This document shows positions 42,468 to 51,202 of a stretch of DNA of 64,000 nucleotides, one piece after another. The translations under genes were made by a program, and so were the position numbers. The DNA is from Halorubellus salinus (GTDB lineage Archaea; Halobacteriota; Halobacteria; Halobacteriales; Natrialbaceae): contig NZ_JAJCVI010000001.1 of the NCBI RefSeq assembly GCF_020567525.1, forward strand, positions 558,001 through 622,000. Direction: 5' to 3'. The stretch's first letter is position 1; each line of letters starts with the position of its first letter. The notes beneath the pieces are model-generated. The model saw only the letters and a program-made list of their open reading frames with translations. It ran no database searches and was not told where the DNA came from.

Positions 42468-43289
42468 TCAGAGTTCCTGGGTGTCGAAGTGGAGCGCTGC
42501 GAGGGTCGGGGGGAGTGCGAGCCAGGCGAGGAGGATGGCGGCGGCAATCGTGGGGGAGGCGAACCATTGGGTGTCGACGACGAGGCCGGGGGTGCCGGGG
42601 CCGACGTCGATGGTGTCGGCGAGGAGGTACGCGTAGAGGGGTCTGGGAGTGGCGAACTTGAGGGTCTCGGCCCAGAGGGGGAAGCTACTGGGGTCGAGGC
42701 GGAAGCGGAAGAGGAGGAGGGCGACGATGTCGACGAGGTCGGACCAGAGCATGACGAGGGTGATGTAGCTGCCGAAGGCGGCGCCCATGACGCGACGCGA
42801 GGTGGTGATGCTCGTGGAGAACGCGGTTCCGAGGGCGAGGAACGCGATGGTGTACGCGAGGGTGGTGGCGTAGAGGCCGAGGTAGCGTGCGAGTGGGATG
42901 GTGGGGTAGCGGAGTGCGAGGACGACGAGGCCGGTGATGGCACCGGTGGTGAGCGCGGCCGTGAGGACGAGGGCGCGCGCGGCGAGTTTCCCGGTGATGA
43001 TGTCGCGTCGCGAGTGCGGGAGCGAGAGGGCGAGGGCGATGGTGCCGGATTCGCGTTCGGCGACGACGGCTTGGTAGCCGAAGACGATGCCGACGAGTGG
43101 TGCGAGGAGGGAGGCGACGGTGGCGGTGACGTCGAGGTAGTTGTCGACGCTCGGACTGGAGAGCGACGTGAGGGCGTACGCGAGCCCGCCGAAGCAGAGG
43201 ACGAACAGCGCGACGGTCGCCCAGACGCCCTTCGAGCGTTTCGCGATCCGGAGGTCGGTGCGTGCAATGGCGCGACCGGCGTCGGTCAT
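42468..43289 (-). CDS. ABC-2 type permease (second)
   Basis: 273 residues with six hydrophobic segments and the family feature AVVAERESGTIALALSLPHSRRDIITGKL (first cytoplasmic gate helix and elbow). Paralogous to the permease encoded just upstream (VADRAAGRLTLLFTLPYSRRDAVLGKY in the same place), so they probably form a heterodimer with the ATPase encoded at 44184. Third gene of the operon, 76 bases after the preceding one. Substrate unknown. Confidence 0.85.
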   Translation of the reverse strand: MTDAGRAIARTDLRIAKRSKGVWATVALFVLCFGGLAYALTSLSSPSVDNYLDVTATVASLLAPLVGIVFGYQAVVAERESGTIALALSLPHSRRDIITGKLAARALVLTAALTTGAITGLVVLALRYPTIPLARYLGLYATTLAYTIAFLALGTAFSTSITTSRRVMGAAFGSYITLVMLWSDLVDIVALLLFRFRLDPSSFPLWAETLKFATPRPLYAYLLADTIDVGPGTPGLVVDTQWFASPTIAAAILLAWLALPPTLAALHFDTQEL

Positions 43290-43365
43290 CGGTGCACCTC
43301 GGTGTCGCGGGCGCGGTCGTGGCTGACGGCGGTGCTCGGGCGGGGCGTGGGGTGGTGGTGTCGTG

Positions 43366-44184
43366 TCATAGGTCGGTCGCCTCGAAGCGAGCGTAGCCGA
43401 GCGCGAGCGGTGCGACGGTCCACGCGAGCAGTGCGACGAGCGCGGGCCAGGCGCCGAGGTACCAGGCGGCGTCCGGGCCGAAGTACGAGCCGGTGGTGAC
43501 GTCCGCGTAGAACCCGGTGACGACGCGACTGTAGAGGAGACTGGGTTCGAGGCCGTGGAGGAACAACGCCCAGTCGGGGAGCGAGCCGTCGGCGAGCCCG
43601 AGGTACTCGAGCGCGAGGGCGAGCGCGCCGCGGAGTTGCCCCCAGAGGACGACGAACAGGACGAATACGCCGAAGGTCGCGCCGGACGCGACGCGGTTCG
43701 ACGTGGTGAGCGTCGATATCGCGAACCCGATGCCGAGGAACGCGAGCCCGTAACAGCACGTGACCGCGAGGTACCCGAGGACGACGACGGCGTCGAAGCT
43801 CCCGAACGGATAGTACACGAGCCAGCTGCCGGCGAGGACGCCGGTCGCGACGGCGGCGGCGAGCAGTCCCGCTCGCGCCACGTACTTCCCGAGGACGGCG
43901 TCCCGGCGGCTGTAGGGGAGGGTGAACAGGAGCGTGAGGCGGCCGGCGGCGCGGTCCGCGACGATGGTCTTGTACCCCATGAGCAGCCCGAAGAGGGGGA
44001 CGACGAGGGAGACGGCGCCGTTCATGTAGCTCGCGTACTGTGCGGACGTCGGCTCGGGGACGTTCATCGGCAGGATGTACCCGCCGAGGACGAACACGAG
44101 CGCGACGGCGGCGAGCCCCGCCTTCCCGAAGCGCGGGTCGACGACGTCCTCGAACTCTTTCCGTGCGATGACGGCCCACGTCAT
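43366..44184 (-). CDS. ABC-2 type permease (first)
   Basis: 272 residues with six hydrophobic segments. TIVADRAAGRLTLLFTLPYSRRDAVLGKY marks the ABC-2/NosY-type permease. Start at 44184 overlaps the ATPase stop (ATGA), so ATPase and permease are translationally coupled. Operon order ATPase, permease, permease. Probably an exporter; copper/nitrous-oxide (NosY) or drug efflux types look alike at this level. Confidence 0.87.
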   Translation of the reverse strand: MTWAVIARKEFEDVVDPRFGKAGLAAVALVFVLGGYILPMNVPEPTSAQYASYMNGAVSLVVPLFGLLMGYKTIVADRAAGRLTLLFTLPYSRRDAVLGKYVARAGLLAAAVATGVLAGSWLVYYPFGSFDAVVVLGYLAVTCCYGLAFLGIGFAISTLTTSNRVASGATFGVFVLFVVLWGQLRGALALALEYLGLADGSLPDWALFLHGLEPSLLYSRVVTGFYADVTTGSYFGPDAAWYLGAWPALVALLAWTVAPLALGYARFEATDL

Positions 44185-45119
44185 CACGCTTGCCCTCCGG
44201 TGTACTGGACGAACAGGTCCTCGAGGGACGGCTCCTCGGTCGTGAAGTCGAGGACGTCCGCGCCGGCTTCGGTGAGCGCGACGAGGATGTCCATCTTCGC
44301 GTCGTTCGTGCACGTGACGACGAGTCGGGTCGCGTCCGCGTCCCCGCCGTCGAACTCGGCGTCCCACCACGCGCTGTCGACGCCGTCGACCGCTTCGACG
44401 GTCTCCACCCAGCTGTCCGCGTCACCGTCGGTCGTGATGAGGAGTTTCGTGCCGCCGCCGACGGTCTGCTTGAGGTTCTCGATGGTGTCGACCGCCGCGA
44501 GTTCGCCCTCGTGCATGATGCCGACGCGGTCGCAGACCTTCTCGACCTGCTCGAGGATGTGACTGGAGAAGAACACGGTCGCGCCGCGCTCGTTCTCCGC
44601 TTTGATTATCTCCCGCATCGCCTTCGCGCCGTTCGGGTCCAGGCCGCTCGTCGGCTCGTCGAGGATGAGGAGGTCGGGGTCGCCGACGAGCGCCATCCCG
44701 AGGACGAGCCGCTGCTGCATGCCCTTCGAGTACCCGGTCGCGTCCCGGTCGGCGTCGTTGGCGATACCGACGCGTTCGAGGACGTCCATCGGGTCGCCGG
44801 TGACGTCACGCGACTCCATCGCGAACTGGACGTGCTCGCGGCCGGTGAGGTCCTCGTAGACGTCGTAGCCTTCGGGGAGGACGCCCATGCGTTCGCGGGC
44901 GGCGACGGGGCGTTCCTGGCAGTCGACGCCGAACACCTCGACGGAGCCGCTGGTCGGGCGAGCGAAGTCGAGGAGGATGTTGATGAGCGTGGACTTCCCG
45001 GCGCCGTTGTGGCCGAGGAAACCGAATATCTCGCCGGTCTCGATCTCGAGGTCGACGCGGTCGACCGCGGTGAGCGTGCCGAACCGCTTGGTGAGGTTGG
45101 AGGTACGTATCGCTGTCAT
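44184..45119 (-). CDS. ABC transporter ATP-binding protein
   Basis: 311 residues. Walker A GHNGAGKST (about 40), Q-loop LPEGYDVYEDL, signature YSKGMQQRL (variant of LSGGQ, common in ABC-2 exporters), Walker B LLILDEPTSGLDP and H-loop SSHIL. About 80 C-terminal residues form the additional domain of the CcmA/DrrA type. Start at 45119 is chosen because the family starts AIRTSNLTKRFG; upstream residues of the longer frame are not conserved. First gene of a three-gene ABC-2 operon. Confidence 0.92.
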   Translation of the reverse strand: MTAIRTSNLTKRFGTLTAVDRVDLEIETGEIFGFLGHNGAGKSTLINILLDFARPTSGSVEVFGVDCQERPVAARERMGVLPEGYDVYEDLTGREHVQFAMESRDVTGDPMDVLERVGIANDADRDATGYSKGMQQRLVLGMALVGDPDLLILDEPTSGLDPNGAKAMREIIKAENERGATVFFSSHILEQVEKVCDRVGIMHEGELAAVDTIENLKQTVGGGTKLLITTDGDADSWVETVEAVDGVDSAWWDAEFDGGDADATRLVVTCTNDAKMDILVALTEAGADVLDFTTEEPSLEDLFVQYTGGQA

Positions 45120-45235
45120 CGGGGGAACGTCTCGGCGTTCCGACACTGAACGAATCAAAGTATCGTTTCGGGTTCCCGGTGTTCTGCGGACGGGTCCCGC
45201 AACGCATTTCGGGATTCGACGCGTTGAACGCGACA

Positions 45236-46534
45236 ATGAGTCCGTCTCCTGGTGAGGAGTACTCGACACCGCGGGAGGCTGGTCAGAGCGTCGTCGATCT
45301 GGTCAGGGACGCGTTCATCGGTGGGCTGGCGGTCGTGGTGCCGTTCGCCGTGACGGTGCTCGTGCTCGCGACGGTCGTCCAGTACATCCTGAACTACATG
45401 ACGGCGTTGCTGGACGTCACCGGGAATCAGGGCGCGAGCCCGATCCTTATCGGGGCGGCGGTCGGGGTGCTGATCGCTATCGTGTTCCTCGTCGGGTTCC
45501 TCACGCAGTTCCGGTACGGGGAGACGTTCATCGACTACGTGGACGCGGCGCTCGCTCGCGTCCCGGGGTTCGGGTCGATATACGAGAGCTTCCGGGAGAT
45601 GAGCGACGTGATGATGGAGAGCGACCAGCAGAGTTTCCGGGACGTGAAGCTCGTCGAGTTCCCCCACGAGGGTGCGTACACGCTCGGCTTCCTCACCGCC
45701 GAGTCCGCGGGGTCGCTGAAGGACGCTGCTGGCGAACGCGACCTGGTGACGTTGTTCCTGCCGCTCGCGCCGAATCCCGTGATGGGCGGGCATCTGGTGC
45801 ACGTGCCGAGCGAGCGCGTGATGGACGTCGACATGACGGTCGACGAGGGCATCCGGACGGTCGTGACGAGCGGCGTGGCGACGGGTGGGTCGGGCGACGC
45901 CAGTGGTCGGTCGAGTCTGTCCGCCGACGAACTCGAGCAGCTCGCGGCGACGTCCGAGGTGGCGGTCGGTGCGGAGGCGACGCCGGACGGGCACGCCGGC
46001 GAACGGCAGCGTCGCGGCGCGAGCGCGGCGGAGCGCCGCGGTGCGTACGAGTCGTACGCGGAACCCGATTCGGCGGGTGAGGAGGCGGTGCCGTCCGAGG
46101 TCGAGTCCTATAGAGAGGAGGAGACGCTCGGGGCGACCGACGCGCATCCGGGGGACGTGGAGCGCCCGCGGACCGACGAGACGCTCGGCGGGGAGCACGC
46201 GACGCCGGATGCGGTGGAGGACGATACGCTCGACGGGACGCTCGGCGAGGAGCACGCCACGCCGTCGGACGTCGCGGCCGGGCGGAACGAGGGGTCGCTC
46301 GGGAGCGAGTTCGACACGCCCGCGGACGTGGACCCGGCGGGCGCACCCAGCGGGCGGTGGCGCGACCAGACTCGCGATCCGGACGCCGGAGCCGACGCCG
46401 AGGCGAGCGAACAGGCGGACGTCGACGTGGACGAGGACGAGGCGTTCTCGGACGTGGACTCGGTGGAGCGCGAGCGCGACCGGTCGCGTGGGGCGACACG
46501 TCCCGACGCGGACGCGGACGCGGAGGGGCGATGA
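45236..46534 (+). CDS. DUF502 membrane protein with acidic repeat tail
   Basis: 432 residues. DUF502 part: two membrane helices (about 25-50 and 65-90), then a soluble domain with the family stretches ARVPGFGSIYESFREM and FPHEGAYTLGFLT. From about residue 220 an acidic, disordered tail follows with four degenerate repeats of the form T/S-L-G-x(3-5)-TP-x-D-V (about 295-365). Stop overlaps the archease start (ATGA), so the two are coupled; the reason for pairing with tRNA repair is unknown. Start at 45236 is the first ATG before the conserved region. Confidence 0.82.
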   Translation: MSPSPGEEYSTPREAGQSVVDLVRDAFIGGLAVVVPFAVTVLVLATVVQYILNYMTALLDVTGNQGASPILIGAAVGVLIAIVFLVGFLTQFRYGETFIDYVDAALARVPGFGSIYESFREMSDVMMESDQQSFRDVKLVEFPHEGAYTLGFLTAESAGSLKDAAGERDLVTLFLPLAPNPVMGGHLVHVPSERVMDVDMTVDEGIRTVVTSGVATGGSGDASGRSSLSADELEQLAATSEVAVGAEATPDGHAGERQRRGASAAERRGAYESYAEPDSAGEEAVPSEVESYREEETLGATDAHPGDVERPRTDETLGGEHATPDAVEDDTLDGTLGEEHATPSDVAAGRNEGSLGSEFDTPADVDPAGAPSGRWRDQTRDPDAGADAEASEQADVDVDEDEAFSDVDSVERERDRSRGATRPDADADAEGR

Positions 46535-47031
46535 CGGGCGAGTTCGCGCTCCGCGAGCACACGGCGGACGTGGCGGTGGAGGCGACCGGCGAGTCGATGG
46601 GGGCGGTGTTCGCCGCGGTCGCGGACGGGCTCGCGGCCGCGCAGTGCGACGACGTTCCTCCGACGGGCGGGACGCGCTTCCCGGTGGAGCGGGAGGCCGA
46701 GGACCTCGACGGACTGCTCTACGACTACCTCGGACGCCTCATCTACGAACGCGACGTCCGTGGCGTCCTCCCCGTCGACAACGACGTCACCATCACGCGA
46801 CTCGTCGACGACAGCGACGCCGACGTGGACGGAGTCGACGACAGCGACCCCGGTGGCATGGACGCGGGCGACACGGCGCACGAGGAGGCCCGCTACCGCC
46901 TCGCAGCGAGCGCTCGCGGCGTCGACCTCGCGGACGTCGACGCTCGTGAAGTGAAGGCGGTGACGTTCTCGCAGATGGTCGTCGAGGAACGCGACGACGA
47001 GTGGTACGCGTACGTCGTCTTCGACGTCTGA
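46531..47031 (+). CDS. Archease (RtcB cofactor)
   Basis: 166 residues. Archease features: FALREHTADVAVEATGESM at the N-terminus with the conserved Asp/His, AEDLDGLLYDYLGRLIYERD, and the C-terminal VKAVTFSQMVVEERDDEWYAYVVFDV. Archease promotes guanylylation of the RNA ligase RtcB and widens its NTP use; rtcB lies two genes downstream. An acidic insertion with D/G runs (about 93-115) is haloarchaeal style. Translationally coupled to DUF502 upstream. Confidence 0.92.
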   Translation: MTGEFALREHTADVAVEATGESMGAVFAAVADGLAAAQCDDVPPTGGTRFPVEREAEDLDGLLYDYLGRLIYERDVRGVLPVDNDVTITRLVDDSDADVDGVDDSDPGGMDAGDTAHEEARYRLAASARGVDLADVDAREVKAVTFSQMVVEERDDEWYAYVVFDV

Positions 47032-47093
47032 GGCGCCCTCTGTACGCGAGAGCCGTCGTGGAGCGTTTACGTACCGGGACCGAACTGTAGCCC

Positions 47094-48188
47094 ATGAAGC
47101 GTCCCACGCGCCGCGCCGCAGTCTTCGCGGCCCTCTTCGCGGTCACGACGCTCGCCGGCACGGCGAGCGCGCACGTCCGGTACGTCGTCGACGACCCCAC
47201 GGACGTCGCATCCATCGTCTCGTTCGTCGCGAACACGGTCGCGGTCCCCGAGCACGCCGCGATCCTCGGCGGGAGCGCGCTCGCCGCCGTCGCCGGCGTG
47301 CTCGCGTACGAGCGTTTCCAGCCGTTCGAGCGCGACCGGGCGCTGTTCGCCGACGCGATGACCGATTACCGCGACCTCCTCCCGTGGCTCCTCCGGCTCG
47401 CCATCGGCATCCCGCTCGTCGGCGCCGGCTTCAGCGGGTACTACTTCACGCCGCTCGTCGAGAGCGACGCACGCCTCCTGTTCATCGGACTCGGGTTCCT
47501 GCTGTTGTTCGGGCTCGCGACGCGCTTCGTCGCCGCCGTCGGCCTTGCACTCTACGCGTACGGCCTCGCCGTCGAACCCGCACTCCTCCTCCAGTTCGAG
47601 TACGTCGGCGGGTTCCTCGCACTCGTCGCGCTGGGGGGCGGCCGCCCGAGCGCCGACGACGTCCTCGAACGCCTCGCCGCGGACGACGACAGCACGTACG
47701 GCCGCATCGACCCCATCCACGACCGCGCGGTGCGCTTCCGCGAACGAGTCGCCCCCGCGACGCCGCTCGTCCCCGTCGCCATCAGGCTCTCGCTCGCGGT
47801 GACGTTCGTCTACCTCGGGCTCGTCGAGAAGCTCCTCAACCCCGGGTACGCGCTCGCCGTCGTCGCGAAGTACGACCTCACCGCGGTCGTCCCCGTCGCG
47901 CCCGAACTCTGGGTCGTCGGCGCCGCACTCGCCGAGGTCGCGGTCGGCGTCGTCCTCGCCGTCGGCCTCTACACCCGCGCGACCGCCGCGCTCTCGCTCG
48001 GGCTGTTCACGCTCACGCTGTTCGGGCTCCCCGACGACCCGGTGCTCGCGCACCTCTCGCTGTTCGGGCTCGCGTCCGCACTCATGATAACCGGCGCCGG
48101 CCCGTACTCGCTCGACGCCGTGTTCGGCGACGACGACGCGGACGCACCCGGAGGCGAAGAGCGCGCAGCCGAGGACCCAGCCGCGTAG
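47094..48188 (+). CDS. DoxX-like multi-TM membrane protein
   Basis: 364 residues. N-terminal signal-like segment ([21 protein letters not shown]), followed by about eight hydrophobic segments; LSLAVTFVYLGLVEKLLNPGYALAV and GLYTRATAALSLGLFTLTLFG are DoxX/DoxD-type stretches. The N-terminal His after the signal and the acidic region could bind metal. Sits between archease and rtcB genes in the same direction, with 62 and 38 bases of spacing. Function of DoxX proteins ranges from thiosulfate oxidation to redox or membrane roles; none is indicated here. Confidence 0.7.
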   Translation: MKRPTRRAAVFAALFAVTTLAGTASAHVRYVVDDPTDVASIVSFVANTVAVPEHAAILGGSALAAVAGVLAYERFQPFERDRALFADAMTDYRDLLPWLLRLAIGIPLVGAGFSGYYFTPLVESDARLLFIGLGFLLLFGLATRFVAAVGLALYAYGLAVEPALLLQFEYVGGFLALVALGGGRPSADDVLERLAADDDSTYGRIDPIHDRAVRFRERVAPATPLVPVAIRLSLAVTFVYLGLVEKLLNPGYALAVVAKYDLTAVVPVAPELWVVGAALAEVAVGVVLAVGLYTRATAALSLGLFTLTLFGLPDDPVLAHLSLFGLASALMITGAGPYSLDAVFGDDDADAPGGEERAAEDPAA

Positions 48189-48226
48189 ACGAAACCTATT
48201 CCGCCGGTGCGAGCGACTGCTAGGGT

Positions 48227-49738
48227 ATGACCACGTACGACGCCGACGGCATCACGCTCCACAAGGTCCGAGACTACGTCTGGGAGATCCTCCAGGACGA
48301 GAGCGAGGGGATGCGAGCGCCGGCGCGCGTCCTCGCGAGCGAGACGCTCCTCGACGAGATCAGCGACGACATGAGCCTCCAGCAGCTCAAGAACGCGACG
48401 CACCTCCCCGGCATCCAGAAGTACGCGCTCGCGATGCCGGACGCCCATCAGGGGTACGGGTTCCCCGTCGGCGGCGTCGGTGCGACCGACGCCGAGAACG
48501 GCTGTATCTCGCCCGGAGCTGTCGGATTCGATATAAATTGTGGCGTGAGGATGATGAAGACTAACCTCCGGTACGAGGACGTCCAGGGCCGCGAGGAGGA
48601 GCTCGTGGAGGCGCTGTTCGAGAACGTCCCGACGGGGCTGGGCGCGGGTGGTATCTTCGAGGGGTCGGTCGCGAACGTGAACCGCATCCTCCAGGGGGGC
48701 GTGGAGTGGGCGCTCGCGGAGGACTGGGCGGTCCCCGGAGACCTCGCGCACTGCGAGGACGAGGGGAAGCGGCCGGACGCGGAGCCGTCGAAGGTCCCCG
48801 AGGAGGCCAAGGAGCGCGGCCGGAAACAGGTCGGGTCGCTCGGGTCTGGGAATCACTTCCTAGAGGTCCAGCGCGTGACGGACGTGTTCCGCGAGGACGT
48901 CGCCGAGGAGTTCGGGCTCGTCGAGGACCAGGTCGTGGTGCTCATCCACTGCGGGAGTCGCGGGCTCGGCCATCAGACGTGCCAGGATTACGTGCGCGAC
49001 ATCGAGAAGCGCCACTCGGGGTTCGTCGACCAGCTCCCGGACCGCGACCTGGCGGCGGCGCCCGCGGGGAGCCAGCTCGCGGACGACTACTACGGCGCGA
49101 TGTGTGCGTGCATCAACTTCGCGTGGGTGAACCGCCAGCTCATCATGCATCGGACGCGCCAGGTGTTCGAGGACGTGTTCGACCGCGACTGGGAGGCGAT
49201 GGAGATGGAGCTCCTGTACGACGTCGCACACAACATCGCGAAGAAGGAGGTTCACGAGGTGGGGGTCGGGCCGGAGGGTCGACCAGTGCGAGACGCCGAA
49301 GCCGTCGAGCGGGCGGAGAAGGAGCTGTTCGTGCATCGGAAGGGTGCGACGCGCGCGTTCCCCGCAGGACGCCCGGAGCTCCCGGCGGCCTATCGGGACG
49401 TCGGCCAGCCGGTCATCATCCCGGGGAGCATGGGCGCGGGCAGCTACGTGCTGCGGGGTGGCGAGAATTCGCTCGCCGAGACGTTCGGGTCGACTGCACA
49501 CGGTGCGGGGCGGACGATGAGTCGCACGCAGGCGAAGCAGGACTACTGGGGCGGCGACGTCCAGACGGACCTCCGCGAGCAGGACCACGTCTACGTGAAG
49601 GCGCAGTCGGGCGCCACCATCGCGGAGGAGGCCCCGGGCGTCTACAAGGACGTCGACGAGGTCGTGCGCGTCAGCGACGCGCTCGGCATCGGCGACAAGG
49701 TCGCGCGGACGTTCCCCGTCTGCAACATCAAGGGATAG
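48227..49738 (+). CDS. rtcB: RNA-splicing ligase RtcB
   Basis: 503 residues. Hallmarks: AMPDAHQGYGFPVGG and AVGFDINCGVRMM (Mn-binding Asp/Cys), GSLGSGNHFLEV, IHCGSRGLGHQ, and PGSMGAGSYVLRG...STAHGAGR with the guanylylated His. Ligates tRNA halves after intron removal by the splicing endonuclease, using 2',3'-cyclic phosphate and 5'-OH ends and GTP. The archease gene lies two genes upstream. An in-frame run unlike neighbours in base composition (AT-rich, about 48525-48545, ATTCGATATAAATTG) marks the metal-site codons. Confidence 0.95.
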   Translation: MTTYDADGITLHKVRDYVWEILQDESEGMRAPARVLASETLLDEISDDMSLQQLKNATHLPGIQKYALAMPDAHQGYGFPVGGVGATDAENGCISPGAVGFDINCGVRMMKTNLRYEDVQGREEELVEALFENVPTGLGAGGIFEGSVANVNRILQGGVEWALAEDWAVPGDLAHCEDEGKRPDAEPSKVPEEAKERGRKQVGSLGSGNHFLEVQRVTDVFREDVAEEFGLVEDQVVVLIHCGSRGLGHQTCQDYVRDIEKRHSGFVDQLPDRDLAAAPAGSQLADDYYGAMCACINFAWVNRQLIMHRTRQVFEDVFDRDWEAMEMELLYDVAHNIAKKEVHEVGVGPEGRPVRDAEAVERAEKELFVHRKGATRAFPAGRPELPAAYRDVGQPVIIPGSMGAGSYVLRGGENSLAETFGSTAHGAGRTMSRTQAKQDYWGGDVQTDLREQDHVYVKAQSGATIAEEAPGVYKDVDEVVRVSDALGIGDKVARTFPVCNIKG

Positions 49739-49772
49739 AACCCGGCGAGGGGGAGCGACGCGGGCGGGGAGG

Positions 49773-50420
49773 TCACCGCGTCGTCGCGGGCGGACCGCGC
49801 TCGCGTTTCTCGGCGACGAACTCGCGTTCGTTCGCGCTGAGGTCGTCGCGGTCGGCGAACGCCGCCAGGCCTTCGCGGTAGCGTGCCGCAGCGTCGGCCG
49901 TGCTCGCTCCGCCGACGTCGTCGCCTTGGGTCGCCGCGTCGAGCGCGCCCCTCTCGGGGTGTTCGAGGACGAGTTCGGCGATGCCGGTCTCGCGACCGGT
50001 GTACGCGAACCCGGTCTTGTACAGCGCCTCGTAGCTGTAGGGGTTGTTGACGGCGATGCGGAGCCGCTCGTAGCCGCGGTCGAGCGCCCGGTCGCGGACG
50101 AACGCGAGCAGTCGCGGGCCGAGGCCGTCGCCGCGGCGGTCGGCGCGCACGGTCACGTAGCGCAGCCAGAGGACGCCGTCGTCGGTGCGGTCCTCGTTGA
50201 ACGCGACCGCGGCGAGGACGTCGGTCGCGTAGTCGTCGCTGTCCCGGCCGGCGAACGCGGCCGCGGGGTCGTCGTGAGTGTCCGCCACCGGTTCGGGGTG
50301 GTCGTGACAGACGGCCTTCCCGGTCGAGGACATCGCGAACTTCCCGGCGTACCCGAACTCGCGGTAGTCCAGGCGGAGCGTCGGCGCGTCCTCGGGCCAT
50401 CCGATGACCTCGCAGTGCAC
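49773..50420 (-). CDS. GNAT family acetyltransferase-like protein
   Basis: 215 residues, GTG start. Core GNAT motif A LRYVTVRADRRGDGLGPRLLAFVRDRA and motif B NPYSYEALYKTGFAYTGRET. N-terminal part HCEVIGWPEDAPTLRLDYREFGYAGKF precedes the core, and a charged C-terminal tail follows. The chosen GTG at 50420 begins the conserved segment; the ATG-initiated frame upstream is low-complexity. Substrate unknown. Diverges from another GNAT gene at 50530. Confidence 0.8.
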   Translation of the reverse strand: MHCEVIGWPEDAPTLRLDYREFGYAGKFAMSSTGKAVCHDHPEPVADTHDDPAAAFAGRDSDDYATDVLAAVAFNEDRTDDGVLWLRYVTVRADRRGDGLGPRLLAFVRDRALDRGYERLRIAVNNPYSYEALYKTGFAYTGRETGIAELVLEHPERGALDAATQGDDVGGASTADAAARYREGLAAFADRDDLSANEREFVAEKRERGPPATTR

Positions 50421-50529
50421 GCGTCGGCGTTCGTCGGCCAGCGTGGTGTGCCTTTCGCCGCGGCCGCTACCCGTGCGTCGCTGGCATCCCGGAGGAAGGC
50501 TTATTCGCCTCACGCCTGACGGTGCGGGC

Positions 50530-51111
50530 ATGCCTGGTGCACTGGTCGCGACCGGCGAACGAGTGACGCTGCGGACGCTCGAGGAGGAGGACGTCGCGTT
50601 CGTCCAGCGGTCGCGCGCCAACCCCGAGATCCGATACGGGCTCGGGAACCCGTTGACGAGCCGGACGACGATGGCTGCGAGCGACGACGACGACGACGGC
50701 CACGACCTCCTCGTGTGTCTCGACGGCGACGACGCCGGTCGTGGCGGGGTCGACGGCGACGCCGTCGAACGCCTCGGTACCGTTCACGTCGGCGAGGTGT
50801 CATACAAGCGGCCGAACGTCGCGTACTGGCTCGCCGGCGAGTACCACGGCGAGGGATACGGCCGCGAGGCCGTCGGCCTCGTCGTCGACTGGACGTTCCG
50901 CGAGTACCCGACTCCCGCGATCGGCGCGGAGGCGTTCGCGAGCAACGACGCCTCGCGCGCCCTCCTCGAGTCCTTCGGGTTCGAGCGCGAGGGCGTCCGC
51001 CGGGACTACATGTTCGTCGACGGCGAGCACCGCGACATGGTCTGCTACGGGCTCGCACGCGACGACTGGGGACGCGACGACTATGGACGCGACGGTGGGC
51101 GAGACGGGTGA
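50530..51111 (+). CDS. GNAT acetyltransferase, RimJ/RimL type
   Basis: 193 residues. RVTLRTLEEEDVAFVQR opening and VAYWLAGEYHGEGYGREAVGLVVDWTF (motif A) with ASNDASRALLESFGFEREG (motif B) are typical of the ribosomal-protein-N-acetyltransferase subgroup. A short Asp-rich insertion (about 60-75) is haloarchaeal. Start at 50530 has TTATTCG about 25-30 bases upstream. Substrate unknown. Confidence 0.85.
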   Translation: MPGALVATGERVTLRTLEEEDVAFVQRSRANPEIRYGLGNPLTSRTTMAASDDDDDGHDLLVCLDGDDAGRGGVDGDAVERLGTVHVGEVSYKRPNVAYWLAGEYHGEGYGREAVGLVVDWTFREYPTPAIGAEAFASNDASRALLESFGFEREGVRRDYMFVDGEHRDMVCYGLARDDWGRDDYGRDGGRDG

Positions 51112-51171
51112 TTCGACGCTGGCGGTCGCCGGTTCGCGGTCCGCCGTCGGCGTGCGGTCGTGGAGAACCAC

Positions 51172-51178
51172 CTATATG
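51172..51178 (+). promoter_or_regulatory. TATA-like box, DNA methyltransferase gene
   Basis: CTATATG 25-31 bases before the ATG at 51203. Confidence 0.5.
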
Positions 51179-51202
51179 TGTGGCGTGGGGAGTGGGTGAG
51201 TG

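Noticed and set aside
42200-42567. Open minus-strand frame giving a 16-residue repeat peptide (AKKRPPGGGRMLVR-like)
   Set aside because: The 48-bp repeat is a multiple of three, so any frame repeats; the flanks are out-of-frame readings of the permease and GNAT genes.
42489-43499. 336-codon plus-strand Glu/Gly-rich frame
   Set aside because: Antisense to the ABC-2 permease genes; low complexity.
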